Positions 42,176 through 51,254 of a DNA stretch of 64,000 bases are shown here, piece by piece. The position numbers and the translations under genes were made by a program. Below the pieces are notes generated by a model. The model was not told the DNA's origin and made no database searches. It saw nothing but the letters and a program-made list of their open reading frames with translations. This DNA comes from CAVWDU01 sp963753815 (GTDB lineage: Bacteria > Pseudomonadota > Gammaproteobacteria > Pseudomonadales > Halieaceae): positions 806,001 to 870,000 of the forward strand of contig CAVWDU010000004.1 of NCBI GenBank assembly GCA_963753815.1. Direction: 5' to 3'. Position 1 is the first letter of the stretch. Every line of letters starts with the position of its first letter.

Positions 42176-42910
42176 ATGTATACTCGACTGGCAGAACTGA
42201 AAAACCTGACGGTGGCGGCCCGGGACGGCGAGATCGGACGCTGCCAGGACTTTCTTTTTGACGATGAGCATTGGACGGTCCGTTACATCGATGTGAATAC
42301 CGGCCGCTGGCTGTTCGGCCGTCGCGTGCTGATATCACCGGCATCGGTGCAAATGCCGGACCTCGCCAATAACCGCCTGCCGGTCGATCTCTCCCGGGAG
42401 CAGATAGAATCGGCGCCGGGACTGGACGACCACCAAACCGTGTCACGACGCCACGAGGCGGAGCTGGCGCGCTACTACGGTCAGATTCCGTACTGGAATG
42501 GTGTCGGTCTATGGGGCCTCGGCGCTTACCCCAGCGACATCATGCAACAGCAATGGAAGACGCCGGACGGCGCCCCGGCTGCTGATACGGAAGAGGACGA
42601 CAGTGAGCATCTTCGCTCGGCGTCCGAGGTGACAGGGTACAAGATTCATGCTGTCGATGGCGAACTGGGTGCAGTGGAGGATTTCGTCGTGATGATGGAT
42701 GACTGGTCCATTGCATTTGCCGTGCTGGATACAGCGCGCTGGCTGCCTGGCAGAACCGTGTTGTTGCCCACTGGCTGGGTGACAGATATTCGCTGGACGG
42801 ACAGGGCATTCTCGGTAGGCGTAAGCAGAGCGGCGATTGAAACAGCCCCCGAGCTCAAGGAACCGATTTCGGCCGAAGACGTGGCGGCATATTTGCGTCA
42901 TTTCGGGTGA
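42176..42910 (+). CDS. Double PRC-barrel domain protein
   Basis: This 244-residue protein has two PRC-barrel-like halves. The first covers residues 1-65 (LAELKNLTVAARDGEIGRCQ, DFLFDDEHWTVRYIDVNTGR). The second covers about 145-215 (SASEVTGYKIHAVDGELGAV, EDFVVMMDDWSIAFAVLDT). Each ends in the matching WLFGRRVLISP / WLPGRTVLLP strand. ATG 42176 follows AAGGAG. PRC-barrels bind RNA-processing or photosynthetic partners, but proteins of this stand-alone form are of unknown role, often stress-linked. No signal peptide. Downstream is a broken dehydrogenase. Confidence 0.85.
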   Translation: MYTRLAELKNLTVAARDGEIGRCQDFLFDDEHWTVRYIDVNTGRWLFGRRVLISPASVQMPDLANNRLPVDLSREQIESAPGLDDHQTVSRRHEAELARYYGQIPYWNGVGLWGLGAYPSDIMQQQWKTPDGAPAADTEEDDSEHLRSASEVTGYKIHAVDGELGAVEDFVVMMDDWSIAFAVLDTARWLPGRTVLLPTGWVTDIRWTDRAFSVGVSRAAIETAPELKEPISAEDVAAYLRHFG

Positions 42911-43032
42911 CAAAATCCTCGACGATGGGACAGGGGGAAAATGGCCAGCGATCAGCGCCGGTGTCCGAAATTCACACGAAACAGGACGTTTCGCCTATTC
43001 CACACCCTGCATGTCGCCATTACGCTGACTGA

Positions 43033-43656
43033 AAGCAGCAGCTTTTTGCCGATCTCAATCGCTTCTGTCCCGGGCACACCATCTTTACCACCAATACGTC
43101 GACCCTCCCGCCCAGCGCCATCGCACCGGCCACCGGACGACCTGGGCGCTTCCTGGCGTTGCATTACGCCATGGGAATGTGGGATTCTCCGATTGCCGAG
43201 GTCATGAAACACCCCGGCACCGATGACACCGTTTTCAACCAGGTCGTCCGATTTGCTGAGGACGCCAAACTGGTACCGATCAAGATCGAAAAAGAGCAGC
43301 CCGGCTACCTTATCAACACCATGCTGGTGCCGTGGCTCAACGCCGCACTCTCACTGGTGGTGAATGGCATCAGCAGTCATCAGGACGTCGACAGGACCTG
43401 GATGATCTGCACCGGGGGTACGCCCCCGGGACCCATTGGATTACTGGATCAGGTGGGATTCGAAGTGACTCGCAATGTCTTTCGCCTGCTGGCAGCCGCA
43501 GAGCCGGACAATCCGCAGTACCAGAAGAGCATCGACTACCTGGAAGAAAACTTCATCAGCAAGGGATACACGGGGGCCCTGAGCGGCCGGGGGTTTTATC
43601 GCTACCCCAATCCGGAATACCTGGAACCGGATTTCCTGAAATCGACGCCATTGTGA
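43033..43656 (+). pseudogene. 3-hydroxyacyl-CoA dehydrogenase, N-terminally truncated
   Basis: The frame begins after TGA at 43030 inside the enzyme. FADLNRFCPGHTIFTTNTST and LPPSAIAPATGRPGRFLALH match the end of the NAD-binding half; YAMGMWDSPIAEVMKHPGTD, then the C-terminal dimerisation domain (GPIGLLDQVGFEVTRN, GRGFYRYPNPEYLEP), follow to the normal end. Roughly the first 85 residues, including the Gly-rich NAD motif, are missing. A shorter product could start at ATG 43159 but would lack cofactor binding. Probably non-functional. Confidence 0.78.
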
Positions 43657-43712
43657 GGAAAATCGCGCTGGGCATTCACGTCAGTCATGGAGGGTATCGG
43701 GGAGAGTACTTC

Positions 43713-43903
43713 ATGCTGAACAGTACACGGTTGATTCCTCGCACTGCACTGCTGCTGGCATGCTGGCATGCTGGGTCGCGGTGCTCTCCACGTTGGCGAA
43801 GTCTGGTGTTCAGTACGGGCATTTCGTGGAAAGCCCGGACACGTTCGGGCCGGAGTACCAGATCAGGTTCAGCATCTCGCCAGTTGTTAAATTACCGTGG
43901 TAA
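43713..43903 (+). pseudogene. Small secreted-type reading frame broken by an 8-bp duplication
   Basis: ATG 43713 follows GGAGAG. A hydrophobic leader is interrupted where GGCATGCT is duplicated (43757-43764, 43765-43772). Removing one copy restores a 60-residue protein: leader STRLIPRTALLLACWVAVLS, then YGHFVESPDTFGPEYQIRFS and a TAA stop at 43901. Its family is unknown and it may itself be a fragment. Confidence 0.4.
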
Positions 43904-43972
43904 GCAATGGGAGAAATCGATGAAGGCTAGTATTAACAGGATTATTCCGCAGGCGCGTTACCGAGGAGAGCT

Positions 43973-45685
43973 ATGATGGCCCGGCAAACACCCTCTCGAT
44001 GGACAATCGGTTTCATCGCCGCTTCGCTGTTGTCGACCCACGCGGGGTTGGCGTCAGCCGCGGAGACGCCACGGCTGGTGTTGCAGATCACGGTCGATGC
44101 GCTGCGCGGGGACCTGCCGCAGCGCTACGCCCACCTGTTCGGTAAAGGTGGCTTCCGCTACTTGATGGATGAGGGGGTGCATTACACCAACGCCCACTAC
44201 CAGCATGCCAACACCGAGACCATCGTCGGCCACGCTTCGCTGGCGACGGGCACCGTACCCGCCGCGCACGGCATGGTCGGCAACGTCTGGTTTGATCGCG
44301 AGGATGGGCGACTGGTCTACAACATCGAGGACCCGGATCACCGGCTGCTCACGGCCGGTGCCGACGTCGACGACAGCACGGAAATCGACCCGACCCAGCG
44401 GGCGGCAAAAGTAGACGGCCGCTCGCCGGCGGCCATCCTGGCCTCCACCTTCAGTGATGAGCTCGCCGTACACACCAACGGCAAGGCGAAGATCTTTGCG
44501 GTGTCGGTGAAAGACCGTGGCGCCGTGTCGCTCGCGGGCCACGCCGGCAAAGCCTTCTGGTTCTCCAAGGCGGGCGGTGAGTTCGTAAGCAGCAGCTACT
44601 ACTACGATGCCTATCCGGACTGGGTGACGGCCTGGAACGCAAAGAAGCCCGCACTGGCCTATGCCGGCAAGAAATGGGCGCTGATGCAGGACCCTTCAAA
44701 GTACCTGTTCGGCGACAGCGACGACCGTGACTACGAGACCGACTTTCCCGGCTTCGGCCGCACCTTTCCGCACCCCTACGGCGCGGCAGACGACAAGTAC
44801 TTCACCACCCGCCTGACCCTCAGCCCGGCCGGCGACGAACTGACCCTGGATTTCGCCCGGGCCGTGATCGACAACGAGGGGCTCGGCAAAGACGAGGTGC
44901 CCGACTTTCTCGCCGTCAGCTTTTCTTCCACCGACTATGTGGGCCACATTTTTGGGGCCTCGAGCCTGGAATCTGAAGACAATCTCGCGCGGCTCGACCG
45001 CACGCTGGCGGCACTCATTGACCACGTCGACGATCGCGTCGGCCTCGAAAATACCCTGATCGTGCTCAGCGCCGATCACGGTCAGCCCGAGATGCCTGGC
45101 CACCTGCGTGAACTCGGCATGGAGGATGCACGCCATTTCGACACCGACGCGCTCGACCGGGCGCCGGCCATCGCAGCGCTGAAGGCGCGCTTTGGCATTG
45201 CAGAAGAGCTCATCGAGGCGTACTTCCAGCCTTACTTATATCTCAACCGCGACCTGATCCGTGAAAAGAACCTGGACCAGGCGGAAGTGGAGCAGGCCGT
45301 CGCTGACGAGCTGGCGAAATTCGACGGCGTGGCGGGGGCGGTGTCCAGCATGGCGCTGCGTACCGCCAGTCTGCCCGATACGCTCCTCATGCGGTCCATC
45401 CTGAAGAATTTCCATCCCAAGCGTTCCGGTGATGTCTTTATCGTCTTCGAGCCCTATGTCTACATCACCGATTTCGACGGGCTTACCGTGGCCTCGACCC
45501 ATGGCTCACCCTGGCGTTACGACACCTTCGTGCCGGTGATGTTCGCCGGTGCCGGCCTGAAGGCCGCCACCGTCAGCCGCCCGGTGACGCCCTACGACAT
45601 AGCGACGACGCTGGCCAATTTCCTCGGGGTGAAGGCGCCGTCGAGCGCGATTGGAGTGCCGTTGGTTGAGGTCGTGGGTGACTGA
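43973..45685 (+). CDS. PafA-like alkaline phosphatase family protein
   Basis: Secreted phosphomonoesterase or phosphodiesterase of the alkaline phosphatase superfamily, 570 residues. A signal peptide (WTIGFIAASLLSTHAGLASA) is followed by metal-ligand segment LQITVDALRGDLPQRYAHLF (about residue 37). The Thr nucleophile lies in HANTETIVGHASLATGT, where PafA also uses Thr instead of Ser. Further metal ligands are in SSTDYVGHIFG, LSADHGQPEMPGH (about residue 364) and ASTHGSPWRYDTFVPVMFAG. GAGGAGAG precedes ATG 43973. It likely releases phosphate in the periplasm. It stands next to a TonB-dependent receptor, perhaps for an organophosphate. Confidence 0.9.
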   Translation: MMARQTPSRWTIGFIAASLLSTHAGLASAAETPRLVLQITVDALRGDLPQRYAHLFGKGGFRYLMDEGVHYTNAHYQHANTETIVGHASLATGTVPAAHGMVGNVWFDREDGRLVYNIEDPDHRLLTAGADVDDSTEIDPTQRAAKVDGRSPAAILASTFSDELAVHTNGKAKIFAVSVKDRGAVSLAGHAGKAFWFSKAGGEFVSSSYYYDAYPDWVTAWNAKKPALAYAGKKWALMQDPSKYLFGDSDDRDYETDFPGFGRTFPHPYGAADDKYFTTRLTLSPAGDELTLDFARAVIDNEGLGKDEVPDFLAVSFSSTDYVGHIFGASSLESEDNLARLDRTLAALIDHVDDRVGLENTLIVLSADHGQPEMPGHLRELGMEDARHFDTDALDRAPAIAALKARFGIAEELIEAYFQPYLYLNRDLIREKNLDQAEVEQAVADELAKFDGVAGAVSSMALRTASLPDTLLMRSILKNFHPKRSGDVFIVFEPYVYITDFDGLTVASTHGSPWRYDTFVPVMFAGAGLKAATVSRPVTPYDIATTLANFLGVKAPSSAIGVPLVEVVGD

Positions 45686-45828
45686 AACGACGTTGTATAC
45701 AGGATATTAAATGCCACAAGCAAATAGGGGACGCGCGAGGCCAGCGGTAGCAACGTGGCCGTGGAGGTGAGCGGCAAGCTGCGCGCCGCTTACAGACTGA
45801 CCGGACGTTTCTGGACTGGAGTAGTACA

Positions 45829-48213
45829 TTGATGAAATTCCGCGGGTTCCTGGTTCTTATCATTGCCCTGCTGCCTGTGCTCGCGCTCGCCGAACCGGGT
45901 GACGTCGTCGTTGTTACGAAGGATGCGGAATACAACCGCCCCCTTGCCGGTGTGCGCGTCGACATCATCAGTCGCGAGGGGCGCCAGGCCAGTGCGACGA
46001 CGGACGCAGCGGGTGAGGTGCGCTTCCAGGGGCTGGAGGAAGGCTTCTACCGCGTGGAGGCGAGCGCCGAGGGGCGAGCTACCATTCAGGAACCGGTGTA
46101 CCGGGTGATTGCCCTGCGCGCGTCTGTGCTCGAATTGCAGCTGCCCAGGCTGGAACTGCCGGGTCCGGTGCTGGAGGAAGTCCTGGTGGTTGCCCGGGCG
46201 CGGCAGGCGGACAGTCTGAGCGGCGTTAGCAGCAGCTTTCGCAACCGCGAGGAACTGCGCAATGCCGTCGGCGCCGGCGCCGACGTGATGCGGGCCCTGG
46301 ACGGGTTGCCGGGGCTGGCCTCCGATGGTGCGTTTGCCGGCTTCACGGTGCGGGGGCGCGGCCCGCGCAATAACCTGATCTTTGTCGACGACTTTCCCCT
46401 CGATAAAATCGTGCACTTCGACCAGACCATCGGTGAGGATGACGACATCTCTGGCGGCGGTCGCTTCTCGATCTTTGCCCCCAATTCTGTCGCCGGCGCC
46501 GAATTCTCGCCCGGCGGGTGGGGCGCTGCCTACGGCGGCCGGTCGGGATCGCTGTTGCGTCTCGAACTGGCCGATGGTGGGTTGACGCCGGTAACCAGTC
46601 TGCGCCTTGATATCGCAGGCGCTGAATTCACCTATGACGGCCCTTCGGGATTCTCTGAGGATACGTCGGTTTTTTTCACCGCCCGCCGGTTCGACTTCGG
46701 CAATATTTTCGAACTCATTGGTCAGGATGACATCGGCACCCCAAAGGTGACGGATATCATCCTCAAGACCACCACGCAGCTGACTGCCAGCGACGAGTTG
46801 GAGTTCCTGCTCATCCATGCGCCGGAGGACTACACACGCGACCTGGACAACGTGGAAGAGGACGAGGATTTCGACGACACGTCGCTGATCCGCTCAGAGC
46901 AGGACCTGTCGCTCTTCGGTGTAACCTGGCGGCACCTGGTTGGCAGCGAGGGTGAGTGGACCAACCGTCTCTACCTGCGCAGCAGCGACAAGGATTCGAC
47001 GCAGGGGGAAGCCTTTCCCGATCTTGCGCTGCCGGGCGCCGATGATTCATCTATCCCGGTGCGCGACGATATCTTCACGATTAGCGAGGAAGAACAGGAA
47101 ATCGGCTGGCGCAGCGATTTCGTCACCTTCAACCGCTTTGGCGAATTCTCCGCCGGGCTGCGTGTCGTCAATATTGATGCGGACTATGAGACCGGGCTTG
47201 ACGGCCCCTGGATTCGCTACGTCTACGAGAGTGACGATCCCCGGCCGCCCAACCAGCAGTTCATTGTCTGGCTGCCCGAGGTTATCGAATCGCGCTACAG
47301 TGAGTCCGGCACCAACGTCGCGGCGTACGTGGAGCAGGTTTTTGATGTTGGCCGTTTCAGCCTGCGCCCGGGCCTGCGCGTGGACCGCGATGCCTTCTCT
47401 GATGAGACCTACGTGGCCCCGCGCTTTTCCGTCCTCTACTCAGCCGCACCCGACCTGCGCTTTTCTCTCACCAGTGGACTCTACTACGAGTCGCCTCGAC
47501 TGTTGGTGCGCGCTGCCAATCCGAACAACTTCGATCTCTCGAATGAGGAGATCGCCCACATCGGCGTAGGCCTCGACTACGACATAAATGAACAGTGGAA
47601 TATCATTCTCGAGGCTTACTATCAGGAACTCGACGACCTGATCGTCGACCTGAGCCGTGCCAGTGGCCGCGCCTTGAACGCTGGAGACGGTGAGAACAGC
47701 GGCATTGATCTTGTGGTGCAGCGCTCATTCGGAAACGGCTGGTCGGCTGATTTTACCTATTCCTGGAACGACAGCAGCCAGGATGACAACGACGGCCGCG
47801 GCAGCTACACCCCCGACTTCGCCCGCGAGCATTTCGCATCCATTGGTGCACGCTGGGAGGTAACGGACCGGTTGCAGATCGCCGGCCGGTGGAAGTGGGG
47901 CAGCGGACGTCCCGGTGACCGTTTCATTATTCATGAGGACGTGCTGCCGCCATCGCTCGGCTTGACACGCGCCTCCAAGGAAATCACCGAGGTCAACGCC
48001 ACGACACTGGGCGACTACCAGTCACTCAACGTCCGTGTCGACTACCGACGCCGGTTTTGGGGCACGGATTTTGTGCTTTTCCTGGACGTGATCAACGTTT
48101 ACGGCGCTGACCGTGGTTCCCCCCAGGACTTCAATCCTATTACCGGCGCAGAGATCGACGAAGACGCAAGCGCGTTCCCGCAGTTTGGCCTGATCCTGGA
48201 GCGGGCGTGGTAA
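45829..48213 (+). CDS. TonB-dependent receptor with N-terminal carboxypeptidase-regulatory-like domain
   Basis: Outer-membrane receptor, 794 residues. A signal peptide (FLVLIIALLPVLALA) is followed by a beta-sandwich of about 80 residues (GVRVDIISREGRQASATTDA, AAGEVRFQGLEEGFYRVEA) of the carboxypeptidase regulatory type. Then come a TonB-box-like EEVLVVARARQAD, a plug (GFTVRGRGPRNNLIFVDDFP, WGAAYGGRSGSLLRLEL) and a barrel ending in aromatic Trp (LILERAW). The plug resembles receptors of Bacteroidetes/Cellvibrio style for large organic substrates. The ligand is unknown; the preceding phosphatase hints at an organophosphate, an inference from position only. The following 800 bases hold no gene. 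Confidence 0.9.
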   Translation: MMKFRGFLVLIIALLPVLALAEPGDVVVVTKDAEYNRPLAGVRVDIISREGRQASATTDAAGEVRFQGLEEGFYRVEASAEGRATIQEPVYRVIALRASVLELQLPRLELPGPVLEEVLVVARARQADSLSGVSSSFRNREELRNAVGAGADVMRALDGLPGLASDGAFAGFTVRGRGPRNNLIFVDDFPLDKIVHFDQTIGEDDDISGGGRFSIFAPNSVAGAEFSPGGWGAAYGGRSGSLLRLELADGGLTPVTSLRLDIAGAEFTYDGPSGFSEDTSVFFTARRFDFGNIFELIGQDDIGTPKVTDIILKTTTQLTASDELEFLLIHAPEDYTRDLDNVEEDEDFDDTSLIRSEQDLSLFGVTWRHLVGSEGEWTNRLYLRSSDKDSTQGEAFPDLALPGADDSSIPVRDDIFTISEEEQEIGWRSDFVTFNRFGEFSAGLRVVNIDADYETGLDGPWIRYVYESDDPRPPNQQFIVWLPEVIESRYSESGTNVAAYVEQVFDVGRFSLRPGLRVDRDAFSDETYVAPRFSVLYSAAPDLRFSLTSGLYYESPRLLVRAANPNNFDLSNEEIAHIGVGLDYDINEQWNIILEAYYQELDDLIVDLSRASGRALNAGDGENSGIDLVVQRSFGNGWSADFTYSWNDSSQDDNDGRGSYTPDFAREHFASIGARWEVTDRLQIAGRWKWGSGRPGDRFIIHEDVLPPSLGLTRASKEITEVNATTLGDYQSLNVRVDYRRRFWGTDFVLFLDVINVYGADRGSPQDFNPITGAEIDEDASAFPQFGLILERAW

Positions 48214-49057
48214 AGCGAACGGTAGCGATGAACGTCGTCGGGATGCTCGCAGGTGCTGCGAGTACCATTTACCTGTGCGGGTTAACTGCGGCGCAACCGC
48301 TCCGTCAACTTGAATGACATCGCTATTTTAAATCTGGGTTAGGGTACCTCTGAATAATGGCAATCGCGCTCAGCGGAGCTCTGAAACGTTCAGAGCAAGG
48401 GGGGCGGCCATCCGTCGCGTCGCGCAGGTAATGGCCATAGTCCTTAGCAAGCGACGCAAACGGATGGCGCAGTCGGCGCGTTGCCACTTTTCGACAGGCA
48501 ACCAGCCTGCCTTCAAAGCGGCGCCTTGATTGCGAATCTGCCTGAAAGCCTGAGCGCATTGCCATTGTTCAGAGGTGCCTTAGATTTATGCTCTTCAGAT
48601 CAGTCTCATACACGCGAGGAAATCTGATTAGTTTTGATGTGCACAAGGTTGAGCGATATCCGGATTCACCCGGCCCTGTCCATTCAGCCCTTGGGGCAGG
48701 GTAGGGCAGGGTCACCGGGGTAATACCGGTACCAGGGTATTGAGAAGCGGCCGCAGCCTGCGCCCGCAGCCCGGGTGGGCGGATCCCTCTCAGAGGCCTG
48801 TAATCACGAAGCGCGAAATCACATCATAAATATCTTGTATATGATTGATTTACAATTATTAAAATCTCGAAATTTCCGTTTATCCGGAATTTTTCGGTAA
48901 GTCCTGCTGCCGCTGCGTGAATAGCTTGCATGCTCCGCTCAAAATGCGGCCATGGCGTCATGACACCAAATAGCCGCATTGGATCAGTCGCCCAATGATA
49001 TGCAGGGCGATTACATTAGCTTCTGTGGCAATCCCGTTGTAGAGCGAGGATCTATAC
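48214..49057. other. Non-coding stretch with a MITE-like element and AT-rich segment
   Basis: Between the receptor and the small frame at 49058 there is no credible gene. The MITE-like element occupies 48342-48580. A distinctly AT-rich block (about 48820-48900) contains an imperfect hairpin (AAATTTCCG...CGGAATTT, about 48876-48894) that could act as a terminator. The base composition differs from its surroundings, which suggests acquired DNA. Confidence 0.55.
48342..48580. mobile_element. MITE-like element, 239 bp, with 23-bp terminal inverted repeats and TA flanks
   Basis: Left end GGGTACCTCTGAATAATGGC and the reverse complement of the right end AGGCACCTCTGAACAATGGC differ at three bases, and the similarity runs on, with one gap, to about 31 bp. 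Both ends are flanked by TA (48340-48341, 48581-48582), fitting a TA target duplication. Internal arms CCATCCGT and ACGGATGG can pair. It encodes no transposase. Partial copies occur at 15298, 40286 and 50311. Confidence 0.8.
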
Positions 49058-49385
49058 ATGAAGTCCTTTAGCCACCCCGGGAGCGAAGCCGCCAGCCGAG
49101 CCCTCGGACAAGCAGCAGGAGCGCAGCAACTCAAACAGATCGAGGTGGTCGAGATGACGCCGACGCAAAACAGCTGATCTGACCACCGAACAGGTGCAGA
49201 GCCTATTTGCCAGGACCCCGCTGTGCAAAGCGATCGGCATCCTACCTGATGACGACAGGGATCAGTATGCGCTCTTGTTCAAAACGGACAGGGCCAAGCG
49301 GCCCGTGGCCAGAGTCTCGGTCAACGACGTCATGGATGCCATCAACTCCCATATCGATAACGACATGCTGGCACCGGAGGGGTGA
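49058..49385 (+). pseudogene. Small unknown gene, apparently frameshifted
   Basis: ATG 49058 behind GAGGA opens 39 codons (MKSFSHPGSEAASRALGQAA, GAQQLKQIEVVEMTPTQNS) to TGA 49175. Another frame then continues as natural-looking protein (ADLTTEQVQSLFARTPLCKA, IGILPDDDRDQYALLFKTDR, VSVNDVMDAINSHIDND) to 49385. A one-base shift near 49166-49172 (AAAA run) joins them into about 107 residues. Family unknown; they could also be two separate short genes, the second from GTG 49194. Confidence 0.45.
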
Positions 49386-49853
49386 TCAACCCGTGTGCAG
49401 GCGCGGAGAGTGGCCTCAAATCGATTCTGGCAGCCCGAACACCCTGATAGGGCCAGGAGAAAACCCGTACCCACCACCGACAGGGTCTAATCCTTTACTG
49501 CGCATAATGTATATTATGTTAAATGAAGCATTTGGAAGCATAGCTCCCCACCGTTGCCTTGCCACCTGGGTCGGCGGGCTTCCGATAGGCATCGCCGCAA
49601 TCGGCGTTGCTGCGATCGTATCGGGGTAAAAATGACATTGCAGGGATGTCCAGGGTACCCCGTCTGTGCGTAAAACCGCTCGCCACACCATCAGGTTCGG
49701 AGTTTGTTCAGTGCTCCGACGGCGGTCGCATGGCGTGTCTGCTGACAGCGCCGGTAAGCACGGGCGGGGTTTACCGATGCTGGACTGCGAAATGTTTGTG
49801 CCCCATCATTGGCAGTGCCAATCTGGACCCGTTGCAGCAAAAGGAGAAGACCA
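49386..49853. other. Non-coding stretch with a near-palindrome
   Basis: No credible reading frame is seen. CATAATGTATATTATG (about 49502-49517) is a palindrome except for one pair and could be an operator. The 3' end supplies AAGGAGAAG, the ribosome-binding site of the next gene. Confidence 0.4.
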
Positions 49854-50252
49854 ATGCGCAAACCGTTTCTAGCATGCATCTTTGCGGTGGCGTTCGCTCT
49901 GCCCGCGGCCGCCGCCGAGACCGTGGTCGGCAAGCTACTCAATGCCGAGCTGATGCGCAATGAAGCCAGGAAAATGCTCCAGCTCACCATTGTGGTCAGG
50001 GTGAACAATGGCAGTTACGTGTTGATCAACTGCGCCGTGGCCGATGACGCCCCTGCCACTGCGGTCGACCTGACGGAAGCCCATGCACTGATGCGCGCGT
50101 ATATTGCTGGCGGTTCGGGAACAAACGTCGAAGCGACAGTGACGAAGAGCGCGTCATCGACGGGGTTCCCCAGCTACCTTTTGCAGAGCTGGAAGATGCC
50201 GATACCCGGCCTGGACGATTACGCTTTTTCCTGCGTTAACGGAACTGGCTGA
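49854..50252 (+). CDS. Small secreted protein of unknown function
   Basis: The 132-residue product has a clear signal peptide (RKPFLACIFAVAFALPAAAA) and a mature part of about 110 residues with alternating hydrophobic strands (MLQLTIVVRVNNGSYVLINC, ALMRAYIAGGSGTNVEATVT). Two cysteines (about residues 62 and 127) may pair in the periplasm. ATG 49854 follows AAGGAGAAGACC. I recognise no family. It stands alone among non-coding sequence and mobile-repeat remnants. Confidence 0.65.
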   Translation: MRKPFLACIFAVAFALPAAAAETVVGKLLNAELMRNEARKMLQLTIVVRVNNGSYVLINCAVADDAPATAVDLTEAHALMRAYIAGGSGTNVEATVTKSASSTGFPSYLLQSWKMPIPGLDDYAFSCVNGTG

Positions 50253-50310
50253 ACTGTGTGGGCTGCATCGGTGACCAGCGACATCAGGGAGGAGCTCCCT
50301 CTCGAATTTC

Positions 50311-50340
50311 AAGGCACCTCTGAACAATGGCGATCACGCT
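50311..50340 (+). repeat. Solo terminal repeat of the MITE-like element
   Basis: AAGGCACCTCTGAACAATGG and the next ten bases match the terminal repeat of the element at 48342-48580. No second end is nearby. It lies directly upstream of the crotonase start and supplies a spurious in-frame ATG at 50327. Confidence 0.75.
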
Positions 50341-50359
50341 TACTGACGGAGCCGGCCCC

Positions 50360-51181
50360 ATGCCCTACGACTATAATTTATTGACTGTCGCCATCGCCGA
50401 TGGCGTGGCAACAGTGACCATCGACCATCCGCCCATTAACCTCTTCGATATGCCGCTGATGGATGAAATCGGCCGCATTGGCGAACAACTCGCTGCGGAC
50501 AACACCGTCAAGGTCATTGTATTCCAGAGCGCCGACCCGGAATTCTTCATCGCACACGCCGACGTGGAACTGATACAGACCCTGCCAACCGATACCCCGG
50601 ACAGGCCGCAGGAAATCTCCTTCTTCCACAAGATGCTGGAACTCTATCGCACTATGCCCAAGGTCAGCATCGGCAAAATCGAGGGTATTGCCCGCGGTGG
50701 CGGCAGTGAGTTCCTGCTCGCGCTCGATATGCGTTTCGCGGCACTGGGGCGCAGCGTACTGTCGCAGCCGGAGGTCGCAATCGGAATCATTCCCGGGGGC
50801 GGAGGTTGCGTACGCCTCCCCCGACTGATTGGCCGCGGCCGTGCCCTCGAGGTCATTCTGGGCTGTGAGGACTTCGATGCCGCCACTGCCGAGCGCTACG
50901 GCTACGTCAACCGCGCGCTGGACCCGGATGCCCTCGGGCCATTCGTTGACCAACTCGCACGCCGTATCGCCAGTTTTCCCGCGCATGCCATAGCACTCGC
51001 CAAGGCGGCAGTGAACAGCGGCGATGCGCTGCCCCTTGAGGCTGCGCTGCTCGAGGAAGAACACTGCTTCAACCTGTCGCTCGCTGAACCCGATGCCCGC
51101 GCCCTGATGGAGACGTTCATGGCCAATGGCGGCCAGACTCGGGCGGTGGAAATCCAGGGCATTCCCCTGCCCGATTCGTAA
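50360..51181 (+). CDS. Enoyl-CoA hydratase/isomerase family protein (crotonase)
   Basis: The 273-residue crotonase-fold protein acts on acyl-CoA. It has VATVTIDHPPINLFDMPLMD at the start, the oxyanion-hole segment KIEGIARGGGSEFLLALDMR (about residues 105-124) and SQPEVAIGIIPGGGGCVRLP (about residues 131-150), where the Glu corresponds to one catalytic acid; the other acidic position of hydratases lies in GGSEF. So a hydratase is plausible, but many crotonases have other reactions. ATG 50360 follows GGAG eight bases before; an ATG at 50327 lies in a mobile-repeat end and is unlikely. No pathway partner is adjacent. Confidence 0.85.
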   Translation: MPYDYNLLTVAIADGVATVTIDHPPINLFDMPLMDEIGRIGEQLAADNTVKVIVFQSADPEFFIAHADVELIQTLPTDTPDRPQEISFFHKMLELYRTMPKVSIGKIEGIARGGGSEFLLALDMRFAALGRSVLSQPEVAIGIIPGGGGCVRLPRLIGRGRALEVILGCEDFDAATAERYGYVNRALDPDALGPFVDQLARRIASFPAHAIALAKAAVNSGDALPLEAALLEEEHCFNLSLAEPDARALMETFMANGGQTRAVEIQGIPLPDS

Positions 51182-51254
51182 CGATCAGGATCTACCAGAA
51201 ATTTGAACAGGCTGGAGTGATGCACCGGGCCATCGCAGTGCAGCCCGCTCCTGG

